A DNA stretch of 64,000 nucleotides. It comes from Streptomyces sp. Tu 3180 (GTDB taxonomy: Bacteria > Actinomycetota > Actinomycetes > Streptomycetales > Streptomycetaceae). The position numbers were made by a program, and so were the translations under genes. This document shows, in pieces, positions 26,231-34,873 of this stretch (its first letter is position 1; each line of letters begins with the position of its first letter). The notes below the pieces were generated by a model. The model was not told the origin of the DNA. It saw nothing but the letters and a program-made list of their open reading frames with translations, and made no database searches. The stretch lies in assembly GCF_009852415.1 (NCBI RefSeq), contig NZ_WOXS01000002.1, forward strand, positions 434,001-498,000, given 5' to 3'.

Positions 26231-27111
26231 ACCCCGTGACCGACCACGTCGAAATTCCCACCCGCATGCTCGTCCACGCACTGATCCGGGAGGACGGCAC
26301 AGTCAGCGCGGACGAGCTCTACACCGTCGCTGCGGCCCTCGGCATGAGCGACCAGCAGGTACGGCTGTGCGTCAAACGCCTCGTGGCCGAGAACCGTTTC
26401 ACCCACGAGGGCCGTGGCCGCAAAGCGGTGCTGCACGCCACGGAAGACACCACACAGGCCCTGGCCCCCAACGCGGACTTCCTGCGGCACGCATTTCGCC
26501 AGGACGCCGGACTCGCCCCCTGGGACGGCGTCTGGCACCTAGCCGCCTTCGCCGTGCCCGAATCGGCGCGCACGGTCCGGGACGCCCTGCGCGAGACGCT
26601 CGTCCACCTCGGCGGCGCCCCTCTCCAGGGCGGACTGTACGTCTGCGCCAACGCCTGGGAACCCCATGTCGAAGCCGCGGCGCACCGCCTCGGCGCCCAC
26701 GACGCGCTCACCCTCCTCAGCACGACGGACCTGCGCAGGGGCGACACCCGGGAGCCCGCCGAACTCGCCCGCCGCCTGTGGCCCCTGCCGGAGATCGCCG
26801 ACCGCTACCACCGCCTCAGCCGCATCGCCCAGCCCCGCCTCGAACGGCTCACCGGCCCTGCCGGACCCTCCCCGTCCGAACTGCTCACCATCGTTGTCGA
26901 GCTGGCGGCCGAACTCACCCGTGCCATGGAGCCCGACCCGCTGCTGCCGCCTCAACTCCTGCCCCAACCCTGGCCCGGCACCCAGGCCCGGAAGCTCATC
27001 GCCCGGTGCTGGGCGGCCCTGCCGGAACGCGGCCACGGCGAAACCCGCCCGACCCTCTTCCGCCTCTACGCCGACATCACCCGAGAAGCAGCAGACCGAG
27101 CCACGCGCTAG
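26227..27111 (+). CDS. PaaX-like transcriptional regulator
   Basis: 294 residues. The N-terminal winged helix (PTRMLVHALIREDGTVSADE, then LGMSDQQVRLCVKRLVAENRF) is followed by WDGVWHLAAFAVPESARTVRDALRETLVHLGGAPLQGGLYV. That is the central PaaX domain that follows the winged helix in phenylacetate-type repressors. There are no phenylacetate catabolic genes here, so the effector is unknown. GTG 26227 overlaps the GNAT stop by 4 nt. It probably binds the CTATCA/TGATAG repeat ahead of the operon and controls itself, the acetyltransferase and perhaps the divergent hydrolase. An IS remnant begins right after its stop. Confidence 0.85.
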   Translation: MNPVTDHVEIPTRMLVHALIREDGTVSADELYTVAAALGMSDQQVRLCVKRLVAENRFTHEGRGRKAVLHATEDTTQALAPNADFLRHAFRQDAGLAPWDGVWHLAAFAVPESARTVRDALRETLVHLGGAPLQGGLYVCANAWEPHVEAAAHRLGAHDALTLLSTTDLRRGDTREPAELARRLWPLPEIADRYHRLSRIAQPRLERLTGPAGPSPSELLTIVVELAAELTRAMEPDPLLPPQLLPQPWPGTQARKLIARCWAALPERGHGETRPTLFRLYADITREAADRATR

Positions 27112-27455
27112 GAGTTGTCCCGTAGCGCCTGGTCAGGAGTGAGGTGATCCTGCCGTGGCTGGTGTGATCACGGCGTCGGAACCGTCCTGGACAGCTCCGT
27201 TCACCGGGCTGGGCCCGCGGCGGTTCGGCAAGCTGACCACCGCGCCGCGACGTGAGGGGGCCGATCCGGTCCGCAAGGGCCGGCCGTGGTCGCTGCCGCT
27301 TCAGAACCGGGTGCTGCTGGTGGCCGCGTACTGGCGCACCAACCTCACCCTGCGCCGGCTCGCCCCGTCGTCCGGCGTCTCGAAGTCTGCGGCCGACCGG
27401 ATCGGCGATCACCTCGGACCGGCTCTCGCTCTCCGGCCCCGGCGACGGCCCCTGT
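27112..27455 (+). mobile_element. IS5-type insertion sequence, left-end fragment
   Basis: Starting at the PaaX-like stop, GAGTTGTCCCGTAGCG looks like an IS terminus. From 27155 a frame reads MAGVITASEPSWTAPFTGL, then RREGADPVRKGRPWSLPL, then AAYWRTNLTLRRLAP and GVSKSAADRIGDHLGPALAL. This is the N-terminal third of the actinobacterial IS5-family transposases with the helix-turn-helix. Homology stops after about 95 residues, and the catalytic DDE core is absent. The element is dead and its right end is missing. It may have caused the loss of the neighbouring STAS gene's end. Confidence 0.75.
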
Positions 27456-27765
27456 CGCAGAGCGGATGCTGCCGCTGATCTCCCCGGCGGCCCGGGTGAC
27501 CGACGACGTGTCGGTGCCCGAGGACGGAAGAATGTCGCAGGCAGGTGAGCCCGGTGGAGTCCGGGAACGCAATGCCGGACAGGTCCACGAGCACCCTGTG
27601 GCCGCCGGTGAGCGGCAGTGGGTGCAGGGTGCCGGCGAGCTGTGGGGCGGTGCGCAGGCCGAGGGCGCCCGCGGCCGCGACGAGGAAGCGGTCGGCGTCC
27701 AGGGAGCGGACGTGCACCTGCGGGGTGTCCTGCCGGCCGGGGGAGGCGGGCTGGCCGGTGCCCAT
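27409..27765 (-). pseudogene. STAS-domain anti-sigma factor antagonist, truncated
   Basis: Residues 1-72 are a normal STAS N-terminal part: VHVRSLDADRFLVAAAGALG, then HRVLVDLSGIAFPDSTGLTCL, including the conserved Asp-Ser where such proteins are phosphorylated. After TGLTCL the frame runs into unrelated sequence and ends at 27409, losing the last two helices. The right side of this stretch overlaps the IS5-type fragment region. ATG 27765 has AAGGA about 9 nt upstream and lies 28 nt after the stop of the phosphatase gene, so the two formed an rsbU-rsbV-like operon. Probably non-functional. Confidence 0.65.
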
Positions 27766-27793
27766 CAGCGCTTCCTTCCGTGCCGGCCGCGGG

Positions 27794-29019
27794 TCACGGG
27801 GTCAGCTCCTGCTGGTGACCGCCGCGCCATTCGACGAGCAGGACGGTGGCGTCGTCGTCGAGCCTGCCGTCGTGGTGTTCCACCACGGCGGCCATCAGCC
27901 GGCGCAGGGTCTCGTGCAGGGTGTGCCGGCCGGAGTGGTGACGGCGGATGAAGTCGGCGAAGCGGTCCCTGCCGAACTCCTCTCCGTGGACGTCGCGGGC
28001 CTCGACGATGCCGTCGGTGTAGAGCAGCAGGCGGTCTCCGGGCTCAAGTTGCTCGGTGGCCTCGGTGACCGGCAGGCCCAGGTCGGCGCCCATGGGGCCG
28101 GCGGGGGGCAGGGCAGTTCGGTGGTCCAGCGGTTGCCGCGGATCAGGATCGGCAGGTGGTGGCCGCGGTTGATCCACGTCAGCCGGCCGCTCTCCATGTC
28201 CAGGTCGGCCAGGATCGCGGTGACGTAGCGGCTGGTGCCGAACTGCTCGATCAGGGTCTGCTCCACCTGCTCGCTGGTCTCGGTCAGCGAGGCGCCCTGG
28301 CGGCGGGCGTTGCGGCAGGTGGCCACGGCGACGTTCGCGGTGATCCCGGCGGTGGTGTCGTGGCCCATGGCGTCGAAGACACCCAGGTGGAGGGTGCTGC
28401 CGGCCACCGCGTAGTCGAAGACGTCCCCGCCCACCTGGTAGGCGGGCTCCATCACCGCCCCCACGGTGGCGTCGTGTCCGGCGTAGGCGGGCGGCGGGGT
28501 GAGGTTCCACTGCATCTCGGCTGCCACGTTCATCGGCTCGGTGCGCACCAGACGGGCGTAGGAGTCGCTGAAGGACCGCTTGCTCAGCAGCAGCAGGGCC
28601 GTCATGGACGCCAGGTCCCGCAGGGCCTGGCGGGTGGATTCGTCGTCGGTGCCGGTGTCGGCCCGCAGCACGCCCAGGCGCTCGACGCCGTCGGTGATGG
28701 CCACCCACCACCGCCGCCCGCCCGGACGGTCCCCCGCCACGTCCCGTTCGGGTTCGGGTTCGGGGAGCAGGTCCACGCGTTGGAAGGCCTGGCCGGGCAG
28801 ACTGCCCGAAACGGTGAACTCCTGCCCTCCCTCCCCGGCGTCCGGCCCCTGACCGGTGAGGCGGCGCAGCACCTTCTCCCGGACGTCCACCAGGAACAGG
28901 GCCACGTCATACATCCCGGCTGCGGCGGCGTACTCGGTGATCATGCCCGGAAGCCGCTCGAGCGTGGCCGTATGACTGGCCTGCATCAACCGCACCAGCG
29001 CCGCGCTGCTCCCCGTCAC
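27794..29019 (-). pseudogene. RsbU-like PP2C phosphatase (SpoIIE domain), frameshifted
   Basis: Encodes about 408 residues if read through one missing base. The N-terminal part (residues 1-150) is GAF-like. From about 180 the SpoIIE/PP2C domain begins (MEPAYQVGGDVFDYAVAGS, DAMGHDTTAGITANVAV, with metal-binding Asp residues). The frame breaks at TTELPC, and the remainder (LEPGDRLLLYTDGIVEARD, LDDDATVLLVEW) is in the next frame. One additional C in the run near 28109-28114 gives TELPLPPAGPMGADLG, the expected sequence. Such phosphatases activate STAS antagonists in stress-sigma cascades; the STAS gene follows directly. GTG 29019 has GGAAGG 7 nt upstream. Confidence 0.82.
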
Positions 29020-29169
29020 ACCCGGACCTTCCCGCCAGGCAGGGGTACGGGCGGGTCACCGGTCCCCGGCACGACCGCGCGCACCACGGGCGAATGCACC
29101 ACTTCGAAAACCCCCTCCGGCCGCTCGGCCCCTACAGGTCCTCGATCACCGCACGAGTACCCGCCTTCC

Positions 29170-29446
29170 ACCCGCACAGACGGGGGTGAATGTCCTGGGC
29201 CGACCGCCCGTGCACCTCGGATGGAGAGGGCCGAAGCCGTCGGCGTCGAAGCTGCGGATCACCCGGACCCGGTCCCCGCTGGTGAACGCCGCCTCGGCGG
29301 CCCTCGCCACCGGCGTGCCCCGCGCGGACGGCAGCACCGTCCGCGCCCGTCGCCACCGACCCGCTGCTCCGGCGGATGATCCGCAGCAGGCGCCGCCCCT
29401 CGTCGTCATCGATCTCGCGGACGCGTGCTCGCCCAGTCACCGGCAC
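29170..29446 (-). pseudogene. IS630-type transposase N-terminal remnant
   Basis: The minus strand reads VREIDDDEGRRLLRIIRRSS in one frame, then RRARTVLPSARGTPVA, then FTSGDRVRVIRSFDADGF and GGRPRTFT in another. Together they match the helix-turn-helix N-terminus of actinobacterial IS630-family transposases. A small deletion of about 8 bases between the two parts shifts the frame. The DDE catalytic part is absent. With the IS5-type fragment on the other side, it brackets the damaged phosphatase/STAS pair. Confidence 0.7.
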
Positions 29447-29476
29447 AGCTTCCCCGCCGTGCGCCGCCGGCGAGTG

Positions 29477-29806
29477 TCATTTTGCCGGCGTGCCGATCCG
29501 AAGCCGGTTGCCGTCAGGGTCGCGCGGCTCGATCTCACGCGCCCGCACAGCGTCCTTCACCTGCACACCGAACTCCGAGGCGATGGCCTCGACGTCCCGA
29601 ACGCGGAGGTGGAGCAACGTGTCCGGGCGGGCGTCTCCCCGGTGCTGCGACAAGAACAACCGCACCCCGCCCCGGGCGACCTCGACGAACGCGGGAAGTC
29701 CCGGTTCGAAGCGGTGTTCCCACTGCTTGGCGGAGCCCGGCCGCTCCCACCAGGCGACCGCCGCAGCGTCCTCGGCGCGAAGAACGGGAACGACTTCCCC
29801 GTCCAT
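29477..29806 (-). CDS. VOC family (glyoxalase/bleomycin-resistance-like) protein
   Basis: 109 residues, one βαβββ module unit pair: VVPVLRAEDAAAVAWWERPG, HRFEPGLPAFVEVARGGVRL, then LLHLRVRDVEAIASEFGVQV and EIEPRDPDGNRLRIGTP. The ending DPDGNRLRI with its metal-ligand Glu/Asp region is the family hallmark. ATG 29806 gives the usual length. A longer frame from GTG 29866 would be read through a run of sixteen C (coding for Pro), so it is rejected. No Shine-Dalgarno site is seen. The 16-bp G/C tract begins 22 nt upstream of this start. Substrate unknown. Confidence 0.78.
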   Translation of the reverse strand: MDGEVVPVLRAEDAAAVAWWERPGSAKQWEHRFEPGLPAFVEVARGGVRLFLSQHRGDARPDTLLHLRVRDVEAIASEFGVQVKDAVRAREIEPRDPDGNRLRIGTPAK

Positions 29807-29827
29807 GGCGCCGTCGTCGCAGACCGC

Positions 29828-29843
29828 GGGGGGGGGGGGGGGG
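29828..29843. repeat. homopolymer tract of 16 G
   Basis: Sixteen consecutive G on the plus strand (C on the coding strand of the VOC gene) lie 22-37 nt upstream of its start. Such tracts change length by slippage, and in S. coelicolor a G-tract in pglX causes phase variation. Its length in this sequence may also be unreliable. Confidence 0.85.
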
Positions 29844-30043
29844 ACGAACGCTGCCTGATGCGGCACTGCAGCAGGGCCGGCCGGGCACCGGCCGGCGCCT
29901 CGGTGGGGCCGGCCACCTCCACCGTGCTGCCGTTGATGCGCGGTTCCAGCAGGACTGGTCCGGGGACGTATGCGCGGGCGTGGGTGACCGGCTCGCTGAC
30001 CACCGGCTGGGTGAGGTCCGTGGCGCGGGCGGGGGGCTTGCCG

Positions 30044-30409
30044 TCAGGCGGCCAGAGCGCGGTGGAGGGTGGGGTAGCAAGGGATGATGCCGTCCAGGCC
30101 GACGATCCGGATGAGGTGCAGGACGGATTCGAGGGGGCCGGCCAGGCGCAGCCAGCCCCCTGAGCGCTGGGCGGCGTGGTGAGCGGTGATGAAGGCGTTG
30201 ATGGCGCTGGAGTCGATGAAGGTGACGGCGCTGAGGTCGATCACCGTGCGGGCCGCGGCCGCACCGCGGGGGAAGAGCAGGTGGTCACGGACGTGAGGGA
30301 TGGTGTGGTGGTCGATGTCTCCGTGCAGGGTGACCACGCTGATGTCTTCGGTGGCCGCGGTCTGCCCAGCGGGCAGCGGACGGTGTGGCGCCCCGTGGTG
30401 GGCCGGCAT
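30044..30409 (-). CDS. STAS-domain anti-sigma factor antagonist
   Basis: 121 residues, a complete STAS fold: DISVVTLHGDIDHHTIPHVR, RTVIDLSAVTFIDSSAINAF, then LRLAGPLESVLHLIRIVGLD and an IIPCYPTLHRAL end. The phosphorylatable Ser of RsbV-like proteins is in FIDSS. It is expected to bind a partner anti-sigma kinase when dephosphorylated, freeing a sigma factor. No kinase gene is within the window; a damaged RsbU-like phosphatase is 1 kb away on the same strand. ATG 30409 has AAGG about 6 nt upstream. Confidence 0.85.
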   Translation of the reverse strand: MPAHHGAPHRPLPAGQTAATEDISVVTLHGDIDHHTIPHVRDHLLFPRGAAAARTVIDLSAVTFIDSSAINAFITAHHAAQRSGGWLRLAGPLESVLHLIRIVGLDGIIPCYPTLHRALAA

Positions 30410-30853
30410 GAAAGCCTTCGGTGAGCTGTCGAGGACGGAGGGCTGCTGCCCCGTCCGGCGTGTCTGACGGACTCTGGTTTGTCTGACGTGCTCCTGTCGA
30501 GGATACGCAGCATCTGCCAAAGCGTCTGCGATGCGCCGGCCGGCCCGGCGGGCACCTGCGCGGCCAGGGGCGGGGAAGAAGCCACGGGGCGGGAAGGAGG
30601 AGGGAAAGCAGGCCGTCTCCGCAGCTGACCGGCCGCGGTGAGGGCCTGGTGGAGCCGCTGTTGCGAAGACCTCGACCGGATACCGATGCCCCCTGTACGA
30701 CGGCGCGCTGTCCACCGAGGACCCCTTCCGGCTCGATCGACCCGAGGATCACCCCACCGGTCGGCCGACGTGGCAGCGCCAGGCTCCTCGGGCGATGTCA
30801 CGCGTAGGGGGCTGGGCTGCGTCGTCCTGGCCGGCCGAGGGAGCAACGCCCGT
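30410..30853. other. intergenic region, no supported gene
   Basis: About 440 bases between the STAS and permease genes, both on the minus strand. The frames present have no domain and no start site. I see no clear terminator. Confidence 0.45.
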
Positions 30854-32239
30854 TCAGCCGGGGTCCCGCACGTCCTCGTCCGCCCGCCTGGTTCGCCGCA
30901 CGCAGATGAGTGCGGCGAGCACCGTGCCGACGGCCACGACCGTCAGTCCGCGCAGCCACACCTGGGCCTCGATCTGCGTGGCAAGCACGACACAGGACGC
31001 GATGCCCAGTACCGGCAGTGCGGTCGGGGTGCGAAAGTGATCGGCTTCGCCCGGCTCTCGGCGCAGTACCAGCACCGCCGTATTGACCATGAGGAAGACG
31101 ACCAGCAGCAGCAGGACCAGGGTGGACGCCAGGGTGGCGACGCTGCCGGTGAGCGCGAGGAGCATCGCCAGCAGTGTGGTGGCCGCGATCGCGGCCCACG
31201 GCGTACGGCGGCCCGGCAGCACCTTGGTCAGCGCGGCGGGCAGCAGCCCGTCCTTCGCCATGCCGTAGGCCAGGCGGGAGGACATGATGCCTGTGAGCAG
31301 CGCGCCGTTGGCCACGGCAACGAGTGCGATGGCGCTGAACAGGCGGGTCGGCACGCCGCCTGCCTCCTCGACGACCTCCAGCAGCGGCCCGCTCGACCCG
31401 GCCAGCCGGGCGGTCGGTACCGCCGCGGACGCGGCCATGCCCACCAGCACGTATACGGCCCCGGCGGTGGCGAGGGCGCCGAACAGGGCGCGCGGGTAGG
31501 AGCGCCGCGGGTCGCGGGTCTCCTCGGCGACGTTCACCGAGGTCTCGAACCCGACGAAGGAGTAGTACGCCAGTACGGAGCCGCTCAGCACGGCCGCCGC
31601 CGCCCCCTTCTCCGGCGTACCCAGCTGCGTGAGCCGCCCGACATCGCCGTCGCCGCGCAGCAGCAGCCACGCGCCGAGGACGACGATGACGGCCAGCCCG
31701 CTCACCTCGACGACGGTGGCGACGACGTTGGCGCGGGTCGACTCCTTGATGCCCCGCGCGTTGACCAGGGCGAGCAGGGCCAGGAACAGCACGGCCACGA
31801 GCCCCACGGGCAGGGTCACGAAGGCCGACAGGTAGTCGCCGCCGAAGCCGCGGGCGAGCGCTGCCACGGAGACGATGCCCGCGGCCAGCATGCAGAAGCC
31901 CGCGACGAAGCCGAAGAAGGGTCCGAAGGCACGCGTCGCGTAGTGGGAGGCTCCGCCCGCCCGCGGGTACTTCGTCGCCAGCTCGGCGTAGGAGGCCGCG
32001 GTCAGCAGCGCCAGCAGCAGCGCGACGACCAGCGGTGCCCACACCGCTCCCCCGGCATCGGCCGCGACCTGGCCGACCAGGACGTATACGCCGGCACCGA
32101 GCACATCGCCCAGAATGAAGAAGTACAGCAGCGGGGTCGTCAGCGCGCGCTTGAGCGTCGTTGTCTCCTGTGCCCCTCCCTGTTCCCCCGCCTCCGCCGC
32201 TGCCTGCGCCGACACCCTGTTCCCGACTCGTCTCGCCAT
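30854..32239 (-). CDS. APC family amino acid permease
   Basis: 461 residues, twelve hydrophobic segments. The first helices carry the amino acid-polyamine-organocation signature (LYFFILGDVLGAGVYVLVGQ, unwound helix 1; then KYPRAGGASHYATRAFG). VGFETSVNVAEETRDPRRSYPRAL is the conserved loop after helix 6. It imports or exchanges an amino acid, but the specificity cannot be told. ATG 32239 has GAGGCGG 4-5 nt upstream. The gene is alone on its strand, with a large gene-poor gap on its 5' side. Confidence 0.88.
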   Translation of the reverse strand: MARRVGNRVSAQAAAEAGEQGGAQETTTLKRALTTPLLYFFILGDVLGAGVYVLVGQVAADAGGAVWAPLVVALLLALLTAASYAELATKYPRAGGASHYATRAFGPFFGFVAGFCMLAAGIVSVAALARGFGGDYLSAFVTLPVGLVAVLFLALLALVNARGIKESTRANVVATVVEVSGLAVIVVLGAWLLLRGDGDVGRLTQLGTPEKGAAAAVLSGSVLAYYSFVGFETSVNVAEETRDPRRSYPRALFGALATAGAVYVLVGMAASAAVPTARLAGSSGPLLEVVEEAGGVPTRLFSAIALVAVANGALLTGIMSSRLAYGMAKDGLLPAALTKVLPGRRTPWAAIAATTLLAMLLALTGSVATLASTLVLLLLVVFLMVNTAVLVLRREPGEADHFRTPTALPVLGIASCVVLATQIEAQVWLRGLTVVAVGTVLAALICVRRTRRADEDVRDPG

Positions 32240-32992
32240 ACCGCCTCGTGTCCCCCCTACCGCGGGATGCACGCTCGCCCACCGGTCGCCGCACGGACGC
32301 GTCGCGTCACACCGGCCGCATGTCTCACGAACGGGCCGGCGACTTCCATCCCGTCACCGTCAGTGAGCGACTCCGTCGGGGATCCTGGGACTCGGGTCCG
32401 TTTCCCTTGCCGCCACCAGCATTCCCGGGGCAGGTCCCGCGAGTCGAGGCAGCGCTGGAACGCCGTGAGGCCTCTGGGACGGTGGAGGTGCTCAGTCGCC
32501 CGTGAGGCGAGCCGTTCGATGTCGACGGTGATGCCGGTCAGGACGTGCTGGACGCGGGGTTCGCGGTGGTCGTCGCTGGACGAGCACCAGGTCCGCCGCT
32601 GGAACTCCCGGCACCGCTGGGCCACCCCGGCTTCCGCTCGCCCATGCCTTCCTGGCGGTCGCTGCCACCCTCGAACCTCGCGATCGGGCCGACGGGGCCG
32701 GCCCGAACGGACCGGCACCGCTCAGCTGCAACGAGACCCGGCCTCTGTTCATCGCCGTGATCGCACAGCCCACCCACGACCTCGCCCCTCGACCGCGCCG
32801 GTCCGTCCGGTGCCGACGTCGTCAAGTTCGAGGTGAACGCCGTCAGCCGCTCCATGCGCCGTACTCCCGGAGCTGCGGGGCATTCGGCCTCGCGAGGTGG
32901 CGCCCCGCGCCACACAGGCCGGCCTCGCCGCGCGAGGCCGGCCAACGGGCCTGCGGCCCGAGCAGCAGCAGGAGCCGGGGGTGCGGGTGATC
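32240..32992. other. gene-poor stretch
   Basis: About 750 bases with no gene I can support on either strand. Base composition is still G/C-rich, but open frames lack third-position bias, start sites and domains. It may be decayed coding sequence or a long control region for the permease. Confidence 0.5.
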
Positions 32993-33406
32993 CTATTCGG
33001 GCTGGGTCACTGTCAGAGCCCACCGGATGCTCTCGTCCGAGGCGTCAACGCCCACGGTGAAGGAACCCGACTGCACGACACCCGGATCCATGGTCACCGA
33101 GCCCACCCCCGCGCTGCCGGCAGGACAGTCCACTGTGAACTCGGCCACCCGCGCCCGCTGTGAGTCCATCGTCACCGCCACGCTGCCTCCGCCTTCGCAG
33201 GCCACCGTGAGCACGGTCGGCAGGCCTTCCCATGCCCCGCCGGACGCGACCCCGCCGTCCCCCGTCCGCTCTTGCACCCACACCAGGCCTTCAGGTCCGG
33301 GGTGAGGGAGAAGACCGTCAGCTGCCGCGGCCGGCACAGCACCTGCTCCCACCGCCCCCGAAACCGCCAGTGTCATCACTGCCACCGTCCTGCGCACACT
33401 CGTCAC
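32993..33406 (-). CDS. small secreted hypothetical protein
   Basis: 137 residues with a standard signal peptide (VRRTVAVMTLAVSGAVGAGAVPAAAAD, cleavage near residue 30). The mature part is beta-rich with two Cys (VACEGGG and VDCPAG) and ends in a WALTVTQ strand, similar in pattern to other small Streptomyces exported proteins of unknown function. GTG 33406 has AAAGGGG 5-6 nt upstream. The first of four short minus-strand genes between 33.0 and 34.5 kb. Confidence 0.75.
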   Translation of the reverse strand: MTSVRRTVAVMTLAVSGAVGAGAVPAAAADGLLPHPGPEGLVWVQERTGDGGVASGGAWEGLPTVLTVACEGGGSVAVTMDSQRARVAEFTVDCPAGSAGVGSVTMDPGVVQSGSFTVGVDASDESIRWALTVTQPE

Positions 33407-33543
33407 GCCTGCCCCTTTCCGATCTGATGGTTTGTCACGGCAGAGGCAGTGTGACGCGCGGGAGGGCTGTCACGCACGAGTACCAGGACTCATGACATCC
33501 GGACGCGACCGCGGGGGAAGGCCGGCTCCTGGTACTCCTCCTG

Positions 33544-33774
33544 TCAGGCCTGTGAGCGTCTACGCCGAGCAGACCGGTTGGCCAGCAGGAGACACACCCA
33601 CACCAGGACGTGACAGGAGGACAGGGCGATGCTCGCTCCACTGGAGCCTTCGGTCACCCGCCAGGCCAGGAGCCCGACGGCCATGCAGAGCATCGGCCAA
33701 TAGAGCCAGGTCCTCCACCGTGCGCCTGGCATGGTCCATGAGGGCGGTGTGCGTGAACCCGAACGCTGCCGCAT
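33544..33774 (-). CDS. small two-helix membrane protein
   Basis: 76 residues with two hydrophobic segments (LYWPMLCMAVGLLAW and SIALSSCHVLVWVCLLLA) and a strongly basic tail (RSARRRRSQA), suggesting both ends inside. GTG 33777 and ATG 33774 are adjacent; AGGAG sits 5 nt before the ATG, so I take the latter. No family recognised. Confidence 0.65.
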   Translation of the reverse strand: MRQRSGSRTPPSWTMPGARWRTWLYWPMLCMAVGLLAWRVTEGSSGASIALSSCHVLVWVCLLLANRSARRRRSQA

Positions 33775-33910
33775 CACGTCTCCTCTCCTGGGTCCCGTCC
33801 GCTTGTGCGGGCTTCTGTCCGTGAGGGGGCTTCGGTCCGGGTGCCGAAAGGTGACGGAGGGCAGGGAGCGGGAAACGGGCCGGCCAAGGACGGTGCCGGG
33901 TGAGGGGCGG

Positions 33911-34195
33911 TCAGGCAGGCGAGCGACCGGTGACGGCCGGCAAAGTCGTTGTCCTGATCCGGCGGTAGGTCCTGAAGCCGTACGCGGTCAACGCTGTCCA
34001 GATGACGGTACTGACCAGAGGCCACCACAGATCCCACCCCTGCTCGCCCCGGACGAGATTGACGACCCAGTTCACCGCCCAACTGACCGCAAGGACAAGC
34101 GCCGCCCACCTGGCCCACCGCCAGATCCGCATGGTTCCCCGGGCACGGGCTTCCTGTGGGCTCTGCTCGCCCTGCCGGGATCGTGTGTCATTCAT
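33911..34195 (-). CDS. small membrane protein
   Basis: 94 residues with two hydrophobic helices (WARWAALVLAVSWAVNWVV and WPLVSTVIWTALTAYGF) separated by a short charged loop, resembling small YdaS/DUF-type inner-membrane proteins of Streptomyces. ATG 34195 has GAGAGG only one nt before it; an internal ATG at 34134 is the alternative. Function unknown. Confidence 0.65.
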   Translation of the reverse strand: MNDTRSRQGEQSPQEARARGTMRIWRWARWAALVLAVSWAVNWVVNLVRGEQGWDLWWPLVSTVIWTALTAYGFRTYRRIRTTTLPAVTGRSPA

Positions 34196-34316
34196 ACCTC
34201 TCCGCCTACCCCCTCCCGGCCCCTGTCCTCCTCCCCCTTCAGCAGAGGGGGCGGAAACAGGACGGGGAGGCCGAAAGGGCAAGGGGCTCGTCGGTGCGGT
34301 GTGCCAGGTGTGCCCG

Positions 34317-34526
34317 TCAGCGTTCTGAGCGCATGTCACGGTCTTCGAACGCGCGCCGGACCGCGGCGCCCTCGTCCTCGACCAGTCCCGAGGCGTCCGG
34401 CAGTTCGAGTGCGGCAGCGCAGTGCCCGCACAGCGTCCCGTGTGCGGCCGGGTCGGCGGGCCTGCTCCCGCAGGCCTTGCACATCGCCTGGTCATGGCCG
34501 GCGCGTCGGGTCTGCTGTTCTTCCAT
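34317..34526 (-). CDS. small zinc-ribbon-like protein
   Basis: 69 residues with CKAC (16-19) and CGHC (33-36), likely a single zinc site, followed by an acidic helical tail (LVEDEGAAVRRAFEDRDMRS). Similar small zinc proteins act as adaptors, but no function is known for this one. ATG 34526 has AAGGA about 10 nt upstream. Last of the four-gene minus-strand run. Confidence 0.65.
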   Translation of the reverse strand: MEEQQTRRAGHDQAMCKACGSRPADPAAHGTLCGHCAAALELPDASGLVEDEGAAVRRAFEDRDMRSER

Positions 34527-34873
34527 CAGTGCGTTCCTTCCCGGTGGGTGACGCCGGGTTCCGGGTCATTTCGACGTCGGGTTCCCTGGAAGGCGCGGGA
34601 TCTATCAGTGGACGGGCTGATCGCCTGGGTTGGGCCGTTCGGCGGAGTCACCGTGTTCGCCCCGTACACCTCCCTCGGGCAGGACCTGCGGGGTGATCAC
34701 GGCGAGTGAAGCCCTTGACCTCAGATCTGCTTGACGTCCCGGGCTGATCCATGTGAACACCGACAGGAAAACGGCGGCTGGCTTCGGACGGTGATCCCTG
34801 CCGCGCCGCCGGGCCCCGCCGATGAGTTCCCGGTGGTCGCGCAGTCCACCCATCGACACGAAGGGAGCGCACC
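34527..34873. other. intergenic region before the reductase-like gene
   Basis: About 350 bases. TTGACC (near 34712) and TTGACG (near 34731) could be -35 boxes for the downstream gene, but no convincing -10 fits either. No gene supported. Confidence 0.4.

Noticed and set aside
29807..29866. N-terminal extension of the VOC protein from GTG 29866
   Set aside because: It would be read through the C-tract as a proline run and is not part of the family fold.
29840..30003. Short minus-strand ORF from GTG 30003 between the STAS and VOC genes
   Set aside because: About 50 sensible-looking residues but no ribosome site, and it runs into the G-tract; too weak to annotate.
32545..32760. Plus-strand ORF in the gene-poor gap
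   Set aside because: No third-position bias, ribosome site or recognisable fold.
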